Origin: Nocardiopsis composta
Lineage (GTDB): Bacteria; Actinomycetota; Actinomycetes; Streptosporangiales; Streptosporangiaceae
Direction: 5' to 3'
Assembly (NCBI RefSeq): GCF_014200805.1
Contig: NZ_JACHDB010000002.1
Span: 1,116,001-1,180,000, forward strand
Length of the DNA: 64,000 bases
Part shown: piece after piece, positions 1-7,903 of the stretch
How positions within the stretch are numbered: position 1 is the first letter of the stretch
Layout: every line of letters starts with the position of its first letter
Translations under genes and position numbers: made by a program
Notes under the pieces: generated by a model
Database searches by the model: none
The model's input: only the letters and a program-made list of their open reading frames with translations
Told to the model about the DNA's origin: nothing

Positions 1-166
1 GAGAGTGTCCTCGATGGTCATGCCAGAGACCATAGGAGAGGGGGCGCTTTTCGAGGTCTTTCCACGCCGCTCTCCGGTTTTTTCCGGGAAACGGGACGGC
101 GGCGGTGTAGCGGCGCATTCCGCCCCGGCCTCCGGTGCGGTCCCGCGCGGGCCTAACCTGGGCGGC

Positions 167-985
167 GTGGGCGCAGCACAGACCCGGGCCGACCCCGGCC
201 GAGCGAACCCCGGCGGCGCCGACAGCCGCCGGCTCCCGCGGTACGCCGCCGGTGAGATCGACGTGCCGTTCGTGATCAAGGGCAAGGCCGAGGACATCCC
301 CCGCGACACCTACTGGGAGGAGCACTCGCACCCCACCCACGAGCTGCTCTGGAACGAGCGGGGCGCGTCCTCGGCCACGGTCGGCCGGCGCGTCTGGACG
401 ATCACCCCGACGGTGGGCCTGTGGATCCCGGCCGGTACGCCGCACTCCGGCTGGACCCCCGCGGGGACGCGGCACCGCGCCGCGCAGTTCAGCGTGCACG
501 CGGTGCCGGCGGTGTCCGATCGGACCGTCGCGGTGCAGGTCACCCCGCTCCTGGGGCTCCTGCTCGACCGGCTCGACGAGGGCGGCCTGGCCGCGGGGGA
601 GCGGTCGAGGACGGAGGCGATGGTGCTGGACGTCCTCGCCCCCTCCCAGCGCGAGCTGATCCTGCAGATCCCCGAGTCGCCGCTGCTGGCGCCCATCGTC
701 GCGGCGGTGCGCGCCGACCCCGGCGACCCCACCACGCTGGCCGCGTGGGCCGGGAGGCTCGGGGTGAGCGCCCGCACCCTCACCCGGGCGTTCCGCGCCG
801 AGACCGGCCTGGGTTTCAGCCGCTGGGTGGCGACCGCGCGGGTGCAGCGGGCGGTGGAGATGCTCGCCCGCGGCGAGGAGATCGAGGAGGTCGCCGCCTG
901 CGTCGGGTACCACTCGGCGAGCGCCTTCGGGGTGGCCTTCCGGCGGATCACCGGGCTGAGCCCGGGGCGCTTCCGCGCGCAGTGA
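167..985 (+). CDS. AraC-family transcriptional regulator with N-terminal cupin
   Basis: A 272-residue protein. The N-terminal half has a cupin-like sensor region containing EEHSHPTHELLW. The C-terminal third carries the two helix-turn-helix motifs of AraC/XylS regulators, ending in the typical CVGYHSASAFGVAFRRITGLSPGRFR segment shown here only in part. The GTG at 167 is chosen because it follows a TAACCT-like -10 at about seven bases (leaderless style); an in-frame ATG at position 5 would add a low-complexity tail unlike the family. It lies just upstream of, and co-directional with, the iron importer, but the iron box separates them, so it need not control that operon. The ligand is unknown. 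Confidence 0.85.
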   Translation: MGAAQTRADPGRANPGGADSRRLPRYAAGEIDVPFVIKGKAEDIPRDTYWEEHSHPTHELLWNERGASSATVGRRVWTITPTVGLWIPAGTPHSGWTPAGTRHRAAQFSVHAVPAVSDRTVAVQVTPLLGLLLDRLDEGGLAAGERSRTEAMVLDVLAPSQRELILQIPESPLLAPIVAAVRADPGDPTTLAAWAGRLGVSARTLTRAFRAETGLGFSRWVATARVQRAVEMLARGEEIEEVAACVGYHSASAFGVAFRRITGLSPGRFRAQ

Positions 986-1084
986 CCCTCCTCCGCGGCA
1001 GGGCTGCGCGCTGCGGCGGTTGTCCGTTTCACGACAGGCGGAGTCCCATCCGCGCGATTGCACCTCAGGTCAGTGCAGCCTAAA

Positions 1085-1103
1085 TTCGGTTAGGCAAACC
1101 TAA
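1085..1103. promoter_or_regulatory. IdeR/DtxR-type iron box
   Basis: TTCGGTTAGGCAAACCTAA matches the 19-bp IdeR/DmdR consensus TTAGGTTAGGCTAACCTAA at 17 of 19 positions. It sits 138 bases before the lipoprotein start of the siderophore importer, so iron-dependent repression of that operon is expected. Confidence 0.85.
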
Positions 1104-1241
1104 GCCGTCGCCGCGGCCGGGGTGGCGCGTGCACCCCTGCGCCGCCCCGGCCGTCCCGCTGGGACCGCCGGACGCGCCGCCCCCGCGTCCCCCGAGGCCC
1201 CCGCCGGACCCGGGCCGCACGGCGACAACCGGAAGGAAGCC

Positions 1242-2267
1242 ATGCCCCGCCTTTCACGGCCGTTCGCGCTCCCCGGCGCCGCACTGCTCGCCCTCGGGCT
1301 CGCGGCGTGCTCCCCCTCCTCCCCCGACGGAGCAGGGGGCGGCTCCGGGGACTGGACCCCGGTCACCGTCGAGCACGCGTTCGGCGAGACGACCATCGAC
1401 ACCGAGCCCGAGCGGGTCGCCACGGTCAACTGGGCCAACCACGAGGTCCCGCTGGCCCTGGGGATCGTCCCGGTCGGCATGGCCGCCGCCGACTTCGGCG
1501 ACGACGACGGTGACGGCGTCCTCCCCTGGGTCGAGGAGAAGCTCCAGGAACTGGACGCCGAGACGCCGGTGCTGTTCGAGGAGACCGACGGCATCGACTT
1601 CGAAGCGGTCGCCGACACCCGGCCGGACGTCATCCTCGCCGCCTACTCCGGGCTGACCCGGGAGGACTACGACACGCTGAGCGAGATCGCCCCGGTCGTG
1701 GCCTACCCCGAGACCGCCTGGGGAGCCTCCTGGCGGGAGACGATCCAGCTGAACAGCCGAGCCCTGGGCAAGGAGGACGAGGGCGAGAAGCTCATCGCCG
1801 ACCTGGAGCAGGAGATCGATGCGGCGGTCGCCGACCACCCGGGGATCGAGGGCGGCTCGGCGATGTTCCTCACCCACGTGGACACCACCGACCTGAGCGA
1901 GGTCAGCTTCTACACCACGCACGACACGCGCACCATGTTCTTCACCGACCTCGGGCTGGAGACCCCGGAGAGCATCGCCGCGGCCTCGGAGGAGACCGAC
2001 CGGTTCTCCCTGACCCGCAGCGCCGAGCAGGCCGACGCCTTCGACGACGTCGACATCATCGTCACCTACGGCGGCGACGACCTGGTGGAGACCCTGGAGG
2101 GCGACCCGCTGCTCTCCCGGATGCCTGCGGTGGCCGACGGCGCCGTCGTCAACCTCCCCGGCGACAGCCCGCTGGGTACCGCCGCCAACCCGACCCCGCT
2201 CTCCATCTCCTGGGTGCTCGACGACTACCTGTCGCTGCTGGAGTCGGCCGCCGACGGGGCGAAGTGA
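1242..2267 (+). CDS. Iron-siderophore ABC transporter, substrate-binding lipoprotein
   Basis: A 341-residue FecB/FepB-like periplasmic-binding protein. It starts with a basic n-region and a lipobox (LGLAACS), so it should be lipidated at Cys and anchored outside the membrane. The body follows the class III binding-protein fold: an early VEHAFGETTIDTEPERVATVNW segment (quoted in part), then ADTRPDVILAAYSG and a C-terminal lobe ending in SWVLDDYLSLL. The ATG at 1242 follows GGAAGGAAG; upstream in-frame starts lie in low-complexity DNA. It is the first gene of a four-gene operon behind an iron box and binds a ferric siderophore by family inference; the exact ligand is not visible. Confidence 0.93.
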   Translation: MPRLSRPFALPGAALLALGLAACSPSSPDGAGGGSGDWTPVTVEHAFGETTIDTEPERVATVNWANHEVPLALGIVPVGMAAADFGDDDGDGVLPWVEEKLQELDAETPVLFEETDGIDFEAVADTRPDVILAAYSGLTREDYDTLSEIAPVVAYPETAWGASWRETIQLNSRALGKEDEGEKLIADLEQEIDAAVADHPGIEGGSAMFLTHVDTTDLSEVSFYTTHDTRTMFFTDLGLETPESIAAASEETDRFSLTRSAEQADAFDDVDIIVTYGGDDLVETLEGDPLLSRMPAVADGAVVNLPGDSPLGTAANPTPLSISWVLDDYLSLLESAADGAK

Positions 2268-3304
2268 CGCCGGCCGCACCGCCCGCGGCACCGGACACCG
2301 GGCGGCGGCGCACCGGACGCGGCAGGCCCCTCTGGCTGCTCGCGGCCCTGGGCGCGCTGCTCGCCCTGGCGTTCGCCTCGGTCGCCGTCGGCTCGCGCGA
2401 GGTGCCCTGGTCCGCCCTTGCCGCGGCCTTCGGCGGCCCGGTGGACGGCTTCGACCAGGCGGCGGTCGCCAAACGGGTCCCGCGCACACTGCTCGCCGTC
2501 CTCGCCGGCGCGGCCCTCGGCCTGTCCGGGGCGGTCATGCAGGGGGTGACCCGCAACCCGCTGGCCGACCCGGGCATCCTGGGCGTGAACACGGGGGCCT
2601 CGCTCGCCGTGGTCACCGGCATCGCCTTCTTCGGCCTCACCTCCGCGACCGGCTTCGTCTGGGCCGCGATCACCGGCGCCGGCGCCACCGCGCTGTTCGT
2701 CTACGCGGTCGGCTCGCTGGGGCGGGGCGGCGCGACACCGCTCAAGCTCGCCCTCGCCGGAGCGGCGACCTCCGCGGCCCTGGCCTCCTTCATCAGCGCC
2801 GTCGTCCTGCCGCGCAACGACATCGCCGGCGGGGTCCGCTCCTGGCAGGTCGGCGGCGTGGGCGGCGGCACCTTCGAGTCCGTCTCCCAGGTGCTCCCGT
2901 TCCTCCTGGCCGGGACGGTGATCTGCCTGCTGTCCGCCCGCGGGCTCGACCTCCTGGCGCTCGGCGACGAGCTGGCCGCCGGCCTGGGCGCGCGGGTCGC
3001 GGCCGCCCGGGCGGCCGCCTCCCTGGGGGCCGTCGTGCTGTGCGGCGCCGCCACCGCCGTCACCGGGCCGATCGCCTTCGTCGGGCTGGTCGTCCCGCAC
3101 GCGTTCCGGCTGCTGGCCGGGGGCGGCCACCGCTGGCTGCTGCCGCTCTCCGCGCTCGGCGGCGCCGCCCTGCTGACCGCGGCGGACGTGGCCGGCCGGA
3201 TCGCCGCGCGCCCGGGCGAGGTCGACGTCGGCATCGTGACCGCGCTGATCGGGGCGCCGTTCTTCATCCACATCGTCCGCCGTCGGAAAGTCCGCGCACT
3301 GTGA
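2264..3304 (+). CDS. FecCD-family siderophore ABC permease 1
   Basis: A 346-residue integral membrane protein of the FecCD/BtuC family with about ten hydrophobic segments. Family signatures include RVPRTLLAVLAGAALGLSGAVMQ and NPLADPGILGVNTGASLAV (both given only in part) and the C-terminal GPIAFVGLVVPHAFRL. Its GTG start overlaps the lipoprotein stop by four bases (GTGA), implying translational coupling. It should form one half of the membrane channel with the next permease. Confidence 0.93.
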   Translation: MTPAAPPAAPDTGRRRTGRGRPLWLLAALGALLALAFASVAVGSREVPWSALAAAFGGPVDGFDQAAVAKRVPRTLLAVLAGAALGLSGAVMQGVTRNPLADPGILGVNTGASLAVVTGIAFFGLTSATGFVWAAITGAGATALFVYAVGSLGRGGATPLKLALAGAATSAALASFISAVVLPRNDIAGGVRSWQVGGVGGGTFESVSQVLPFLLAGTVICLLSARGLDLLALGDELAAGLGARVAAARAAASLGAVVLCGAATAVTGPIAFVGLVVPHAFRLLAGGGHRWLLPLSALGGAALLTAADVAGRIAARPGEVDVGIVTALIGAPFFIHIVRRRKVRAL

Positions 3305-4335
3305 GCACCTCCACCGTCGAGGCGGTGATCCGAGGCCGGAGGCACCGGGCCCGCCGGCGGCGCACCGTCATCGCCGTCCTCACCGCCCTGATCGCCCTCG
3401 CCTTCGCGGCGGCCCTCATGGCCGGGCGGACCTTCTACCCGCCCGGCGACGTGCTCGGGGTGGTCCTCGGCCAGGACGTGCCAGGGGCCTCGTTCACCGT
3501 GGGACGGCTCCGGCTGCCCCGGGCCGTGCTCGCGGTCGCGGTGGGCGCCTGCTTCGGGCTGGGCGGCGTCACCTTCCAGACCATGCTCCGCAACCCCCTG
3601 GCCAGCCCGGACATCATCGGGATCAGCTCGGGCGCCGGGGCGGCCGCGACGTTCGCGATCGTGGCGCTCTCGCTCGGCGGGGCCGCGGTGTCGGCCTTCG
3701 CGATCACCGCCGGCCTGGCCGTGGCCGTGCTGATCTACCTGCTGTCGTTCAAGGACGGGATCGCCGGGACCCGGCTCATCCTGGTCGGCATCGGGGTGGC
3801 GGCCATGCTGGACAGCGTCACCGCCCACCTGCTGGACCGGGCGGCCGAATGGGACCTGCAGGAGGCGATGCGCTGGCTGACCGGGAGCCTCAACGGCGCC
3901 GCCTGGGGCGACGTCCTGCCGGTCCTGGCCGCGCTGCTGGTGGCCGCGCCGGTGCTGCTGCACCGCTCGGGCGAGCTGTCCCTGCTCCGGCTGGGCGACG
4001 ACACCGCCTCGGCGCTGGGCGTGCGCGTCGACCGCACCCGGTTCGCCGCGATCGTCGCCGCGGTGGGGCTCATCGCGTTCGCGACCGCCGCCGCGGGGCC
4101 GGTGGCCTTCGTCGCCTTCCTCTCCGGCCCGATCGCGGCGCGCATCGTGGGCCGCGACGGCTCCCTCTTCGTCCCCGCCGCCCTGGTGGGGGCGCTCCTC
4201 GTGCTGGCCGCCGACCTCTGCGCGCAGTTCCTCTTCGAGGCCCGCTACCCGGTCGGGGTCGTCACCGGCGTGCTCGGCGCGCCCTACCTCGTCTACCTGA
4301 TCGTCCGAACCAACCGCGCCGGGGGCTCCCTGTGA
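3301..4335 (+). CDS. FecCD-family siderophore ABC permease 2
   Basis: A 344-residue FecCD permease, the second half of the channel. It shows LPRAVLAVAVGACFGLGGV, then NPLASPDIIGISSGAGAAA, and the late AGPVAFVAFLSGPIAARI motif. The GTG at 3301 overlaps the preceding stop (GTGA). The pairing of two different FecCD permeases is typical of FepDG/FhuBG-type ferric siderophore importers. Longer in-frame upstream extensions lie inside the previous gene and are rejected. Confidence 0.93.
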   Translation: MSTSTVEAVIRGRRHRARRRRTVIAVLTALIALAFAAALMAGRTFYPPGDVLGVVLGQDVPGASFTVGRLRLPRAVLAVAVGACFGLGGVTFQTMLRNPLASPDIIGISSGAGAAATFAIVALSLGGAAVSAFAITAGLAVAVLIYLLSFKDGIAGTRLILVGIGVAAMLDSVTAHLLDRAAEWDLQEAMRWLTGSLNGAAWGDVLPVLAALLVAAPVLLHRSGELSLLRLGDDTASALGVRVDRTRFAAIVAAVGLIAFATAAAGPVAFVAFLSGPIAARIVGRDGSLFVPAALVGALLVLAADLCAQFLFEARYPVGVVTGVLGAPYLVYLIVRTNRAGGSL

Positions 4336-5144
4336 CCACGGACCACTCACTGCTCGCCGAAGGGCTGACGCTCGGCTACAAGGACCGCACCGTCATCGAC
4401 TCCCTGGACCTCGCGGTCCCGCCCGGGAGGATCACCGCGATCGTCGGCGCCAACGCGTGCGGCAAGTCCACCCTGCTCCGCTCGATGTCCCGGCTGCTGG
4501 CGCCCCGGGGAGGACGGGTGCTCCTGGACGGCGAGCAGGTGCACCGGATCCCGCCCAAGCGGCTCGCCCGGACGCTCGGCCTGCTCCCGCAGTCGCCGGT
4601 CGCCCCCGAGGGGATCACCGTCGGCGACCTGGTCGGCCGCGGCCGCCACCCGCACCACGGGGTGCTCTCCCGGTGGCGCCGGGAGGACGACGAGGCGGTC
4701 GCCGCGGCCCTGGACGCGACGCGCACCGCCGACCTCGCCGACCGCCCGGTCGACGAGCTCTCCGGCGGGCAGCGCCAGCGGGTCTGGATCGCGATGGTCC
4801 TCGCCCAGCGGACCGACCTGCTGCTGCTCGACGAACCGACCACCTTCCTCGACGTCAGCCACCAGATCGAGGTCCTCGACCTGCTCACCGACCTCAACCG
4901 CTCGCTCGGCACGACGATCGTGCTGGTCCTGCACGACCTCAACCTCGCCGCGCGCTACGCCGACCACCTCATCGCGCTGGCCTCCGGCGGCCTGCACGCG
5001 GCGGGGCCGCCCGATCAGGTGCTCACCCCCGCGATGGTGCAGGCCGTGTTCGGGCTGCGCAGCGAGGTCATCACCGACCCGACCTCGGGCCGGCCGCTGA
5101 TGCTCCCGCTGGGCCGGCACCACGCCCCCGCGCCGGCCGACTGA
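4332..5144 (+). CDS. Siderophore ABC transporter ATP-binding protein
   Basis: A 270-residue FepC-like ATPase. Walker A GANACGKST lies at about residues 39-47, the signature is LSGGQRQRVWIAM, Walker B is LLLLDEPTTFLD, and the H-loop is in VLHDLNLAARYADH. The GTG start overlaps the permease stop by four bases. It completes the operon lipoprotein-permease-permease-ATPase and powers ferric-siderophore import at the inner face of the membrane. Confidence 0.95.
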   Translation: MTTDHSLLAEGLTLGYKDRTVIDSLDLAVPPGRITAIVGANACGKSTLLRSMSRLLAPRGGRVLLDGEQVHRIPPKRLARTLGLLPQSPVAPEGITVGDLVGRGRHPHHGVLSRWRREDDEAVAAALDATRTADLADRPVDELSGGQRQRVWIAMVLAQRTDLLLLDEPTTFLDVSHQIEVLDLLTDLNRSLGTTIVLVLHDLNLAARYADHLIALASGGLHAAGPPDQVLTPAMVQAVFGLRSEVITDPTSGRPLMLPLGRHHAPAPAD

Positions 5145-5168
5145 CCCCGGCCGGGCGCGCCCGGGGTC
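5143..5168. terminator. Hairpin at the end of the siderophore operon
   Basis: GACCCCGG and CCGGGGTC form perfect 8-bp arms around a 10-base GC loop, overlapping the ATPase stop codon. No clear T-run follows, as is usual in this GC range. Confidence 0.55.
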
Positions 5169-5405
5169 GCGGGGCGCCGCGCCGGCGGGACGGGAGCCCC
5201 ACGCGCGGCACGGCTGCTCACCCGCGGCCGCGGACCGGGCGGAGGGAGGGCCGGGAGTGAAGCGCGGCCGGGGGAGCGCGGGCGGAGCCCGGCGTCCGCG
5301 GCGCCGGGTCCGCCGCGGTGCGGTTCCGCTACCCTGGGGCGCCGTGGGGTCCGGGCGCCGCTCGTGCCGGGCCCGGAGCCGGAACCCTGTACGGACGGGA
5401 CGCGC

Positions 5406-6350
5406 ATGACCGTGGACGCCGACCCCGGGCCGCGGCGCGGCGGGGGCGCCCGAGCATCGGCCCTGGTGCTCTCCCTGACGGCCCGGATCGGCGGGCTGGT
5501 GCGGGCCGAGGGCCTGGAGGAGGGCGCGCACCTCACCGAGCAGTGGATCGCCGACGAACTCCAGGTCTCCCGGTCGCCCGTGCGGCGGGCGCTGGCCCTG
5601 CTGGAGGAGACCGGGATCGTGCAGCGGATCCCCAACCGGGGCTACTTCCTCCGGCGCGCCGGCGACGACCTGGAACCGGTGCTCGGGCGGATCGACGCGC
5701 ACGGCGACGGGGAGGACGTCTACCTCCGCCTGGTGGACGAGCTCATGCGGGGCGGGCTGGCCGCGGAGTTCAGCGCGGCGGAGGCCGCCCGCCGCCTCGG
5801 GGCCCCGGTCCGGGAGGTGCAGCGGGCCCTGACCCGCCTGGAGGGCGAGGACCTGGTCAGGCGCAGGCTCGGACGGGGGTGGGAGTTCCAGGGGGCGCTC
5901 TCCACCGTCCAGGGCCACGACCACAGCTACCGGTTCCGGATGATCGTGGAGCCGGCGGCCCTGCTGGAGCCGGGGTTCGCCGTGGACGCCGCGGCGTTCG
6001 CGGTCCACCGCGAGCGCCAGGAGGCGCTGCTGCGCGGCCGGGTGCTCTCCGCCTCGCGGGGCGCCCTCTTCCAGGCCGGGGCGGACTTCCACGAGATGCT
6101 GGTGGGCTGCGCGAACAACCCGGTGCTGCTGGACGCGGTGCGCCGGCAGAACCGGGTGCGCAGGCTGATCGAGTACCGGCACCAGTACGACCGCACCCGG
6201 ATGATCGGCCAGGCCCGCGAGCACCTCCTGCTGCTCGACCTGCTGGAGCAGGGGCGGACGGAGGAGGCCTCCAGGGCGCTCCACGCCCACCTGGACCGCG
6301 TCCGCTGGATCAAGACCGGCATCGGCGAGGAGCCCCCGCCGCTCCTCTAG
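5406..6350 (+). CDS. GntR-family regulator (FCD-like C-terminal domain)
   Basis: A 314-residue regulator. An N-terminal winged helix covers about residues 20-85 (EQWIADELQVSRSPVRRALALLEE). A helical C-terminal domain of FCD/FadR type follows (ADFHEMLVGCANNPVLLDAVRR; EHLLLLDLLEQGRTEEASRALHAHLDRV, quoted in part). A second helix-turn-helix-like stretch in the middle (SAAEAARRLGAPVREVQRALTRLE) is unusual for simple GntR proteins. The start at ATG 5406 fits the helix boundary; an in-frame ATG at 5364 adds only 14 residues. It converges on the DUF1028 gene. Target unknown. Confidence 0.85.
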   Translation: MTVDADPGPRRGGGARASALVLSLTARIGGLVRAEGLEEGAHLTEQWIADELQVSRSPVRRALALLEETGIVQRIPNRGYFLRRAGDDLEPVLGRIDAHGDGEDVYLRLVDELMRGGLAAEFSAAEAARRLGAPVREVQRALTRLEGEDLVRRRLGRGWEFQGALSTVQGHDHSYRFRMIVEPAALLEPGFAVDAAAFAVHRERQEALLRGRVLSASRGALFQAGADFHEMLVGCANNPVLLDAVRRQNRVRRLIEYRHQYDRTRMIGQAREHLLLLDLLEQGRTEEASRALHAHLDRVRWIKTGIGEEPPPLL

Positions 6351-6375
6351 CGTCCCGAGCCGTTCTCCCGTTGCT

Positions 6376-6425
6376 CTCGGCGTTGTCGCCGTCCCGGCCG
6401 GCGTTGGGACGGCGACAGCGCCGAG
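6376..6425. terminator. Bidirectional terminator, copy 1 of a repeated hairpin type
   Basis: Twenty-base arms 6376-6395 (CTCGGCGTTGTCGCCGTCCC) and 6406-6425 pair with a single G-T wobble around a 10-base loop. It lies between the convergent GntR and DUF1028 genes and abuts the DUF1028 stop codon. A related hairpin abuts the stop of the YhhN gene near 11.5 kb. Confidence 0.8.
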
Positions 6426-6426
6426 A

Positions 6427-7128
6427 TCAACGCGGAGGGTCGTCGTGCGCGTCCAGCAGCCGTTCGAACCGGCCGGCGGGGTGCTCGCGCGTCGGCAGGG
6501 CCTCCACGAACGGCAGCAGCTCGCGTTCGGCGACGCCGTGCACCCGGCGCAGCTCGGCGACGGGATCGGGGTGGTCGTCGACGCGCAGGTCCAGGTAGGG
6601 GTAGGGGTCGCCGCGGTGGACGTACAGCGCCGCGCTCTGCCTGCCGCGCCGGTCGCCGCCGGCCGCCTGCCCCGCCTCCAGGGCCGCCAGCAGCCGCTCC
6701 GCCAGCGGGCTCCCTGCCGCGGCCTCGAAGTGCTCGGCCATCGCGTCGAGGACCCCGGCGCCGGTCAGGATGTTCCCGGCCACCGCGTACCCGTCCCCCT
6801 GGCGGTGGCCGCTCCAGGGGTGGGTCTCGGCGCCGGTGTGCGCGGCGGTTCCCCCGGCCGCGTCCACCATCGCCACCTGGCGCGCTTCCGCGGCGGGGTC
6901 GGCGGCCAGGACGCGACGTAGCGCCTCGGGGGCGGGGAGCGACCGCAGCAGCGCCAGACCGTCGATCCCCAGCAGCGGGTTGATCAGCGCCTGCGTGGCG
7001 ATGGCGCCGGCCTCGGCGTGCGCGGACACCGACAGCGCGCCGATGGCCGGCATGCAGCTGCTGACCGCGACACCGCAGGTCCGGGCGGCGGTGTCGGAGG
7101 CGACGATGGAGAAGGTTCCGGCGTACAA
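6427..7128 (-). CDS. DUF1028 family protein (Ntn-hydrolase-like fold)
   Basis: A 233-residue member of DUF1028. Recognisable family blocks are TFSIVASD at the N-terminus, AEAGAIATQALINPLLG, VAGNILTGAGVLDAM and GDRRGRQSAALYVHR, followed by DLRVDDHPDPVAELRR. Family members are predicted Ntn-hydrolase-like enzymes of unknown substrate, often in amino-acid or peptide catabolic operons. The best start is a TTG at 7128, placing TFSIVA six residues in; no strong Shine-Dalgarno is visible. It faces the GntR gene and shares its terminator. Confidence 0.82.
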   Translation of the reverse strand: MYAGTFSIVASDTAARTCGVAVSSCMPAIGALSVSAHAEAGAIATQALINPLLGIDGLALLRSLPAPEALRRVLAADPAAEARQVAMVDAAGGTAAHTGAETHPWSGHRQGDGYAVAGNILTGAGVLDAMAEHFEAAAGSPLAERLLAALEAGQAAGGDRRGRQSAALYVHRGDPYPYLDLRVDDHPDPVAELRRVHGVAERELLPFVEALPTREHPAGRFERLLDAHDDPPR

Positions 7129-7284
7129 CCGCGATCACTCTGACAGGTCGGGCGCCCCGCGGCGGCGGGGACGCGATCGGGGCGCGGAGCCCGGCGGGCC
7201 CGCGGACGACGGCGAGCCTACCCGGCCGGCCCGCTCCCCGGTCTCGGCGGGGCGGCGTCCACCCGGCCCCACCAAGGTCGCTTC

Positions 7285-7319
7285 CGGATAATCCGCCTCG
7301 GATCGAATTGCCTTACCCT
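7285..7319 (+). promoter_or_regulatory. Promoter/operator region of the MarR gene
   Basis: CGGATAATCCG (7285-7295) is a perfect 11-bp palindrome. TACCCT at 7314-7319 is a -10-like hexamer seven bases before the MarR ATG at 7327, suggesting a leaderless mRNA and possible autoregulation. Confidence 0.4.
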
Positions 7320-7326
7320 GGCAGGC

Positions 7327-7812
7327 ATGACCGCCATGGCGCCCGCGCGCACCGAACCGGACCTGTCGTTCCTCCTCGACCACACCAGTCACGTCCTGCG
7401 GAGCAAGATGTCCGCCGCCCTCGCCGAGATCGACCTGACCCCCCGCATGCACTGCGTGCTCGTCCACGCCCTGGAGGAGGAGCGCACCCAGATCCAGCTC
7501 GCCGAGATCGGCGACATGGACAAGACCACGATGGTGGTGACGGTGGACGCCCTGGAGAATGCGGGGCTGGCCGAGCGCCGCCCCTCCCGTACGGACAGGC
7601 GGGCCCGGATCATCGCCGTCACCGAAGAGGGGGCCCGCGTCGCCGAGCAGAGCCAGAAGATCGTCGACCGCGTGCACCGCGAGGCCCTGGCCTCGCTTCC
7701 CGATGAAGACAGGGAGATCCTGCTGCGCGCCCTGAACAGCCTGGTCGGCGGCGGCCTGGCGGTTCCCGTCGAGGCCCCGAGCGCCGCCCGCCGGGCGCGC
7801 CAGTCCAGGTAG
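7327..7812 (+). CDS. MarR-family transcriptional regulator
   Basis: A 161-residue MarR protein with a winged helix at about residues 30-105 (TQIQLAEIGDMDKTTMVVTV for the recognition region; RRPSRTDRRARIIAVTEEG for the wing). It is followed by the 14-TM exporter and a flavin-binding protein in the same direction, the classic layout of a drug-responsive MarR unit. The 91-base gap to the exporter contains a palindrome and a large hairpin, so it probably represses the exporter. Confidence 0.88.
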   Translation: MTAMAPARTEPDLSFLLDHTSHVLRSKMSAALAEIDLTPRMHCVLVHALEEERTQIQLAEIGDMDKTTMVVTVDALENAGLAERRPSRTDRRARIIAVTEEGARVAEQSQKIVDRVHREALASLPDEDREILLRALNSLVGGGLAVPVEAPSAARRARQSR

Positions 7813-7838
7813 GCGGAGTCGGAACTAAAACCGAAAAA

Positions 7839-7860
7839 GATAGTCTGCAACGGAACTATC
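7839..7860. promoter_or_regulatory. Candidate MarR operator
   Basis: GATAGT (7839-7844) and ACTATC (7855-7860) form an inverted repeat with a 10-base spacer in an unusually AT-rich stretch between the MarR gene and the exporter. Confidence 0.5.
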
Positions 7861-7866
7861 TGCTAC

Positions 7867-7901
7867 GGTCTCTCCTGTCGCCCCCACTGACAGGAGAGAC
7901 C
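7867..7901 (+). promoter_or_regulatory. Hairpin covering the exporter ribosome-binding site
   Basis: GGTCTCTCCTGTC (7867-7879) and GACAGGAGAGACC (7889-7901) are perfect 13-bp arms with a 9-base loop. The right arm contains the AGGAGAG Shine-Dalgarno of the exporter, whose ATG is at 7904. Folded RNA would hide the ribosome site; as DNA it could also be an operator. Confidence 0.65.
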
Positions 7902-7903
7902 GC

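Noticed and set aside
2225-4350. Long minus-strand open frames opposite the FecCD permeases
   Set aside because: Low-complexity shadows of clear membrane-protein genes.
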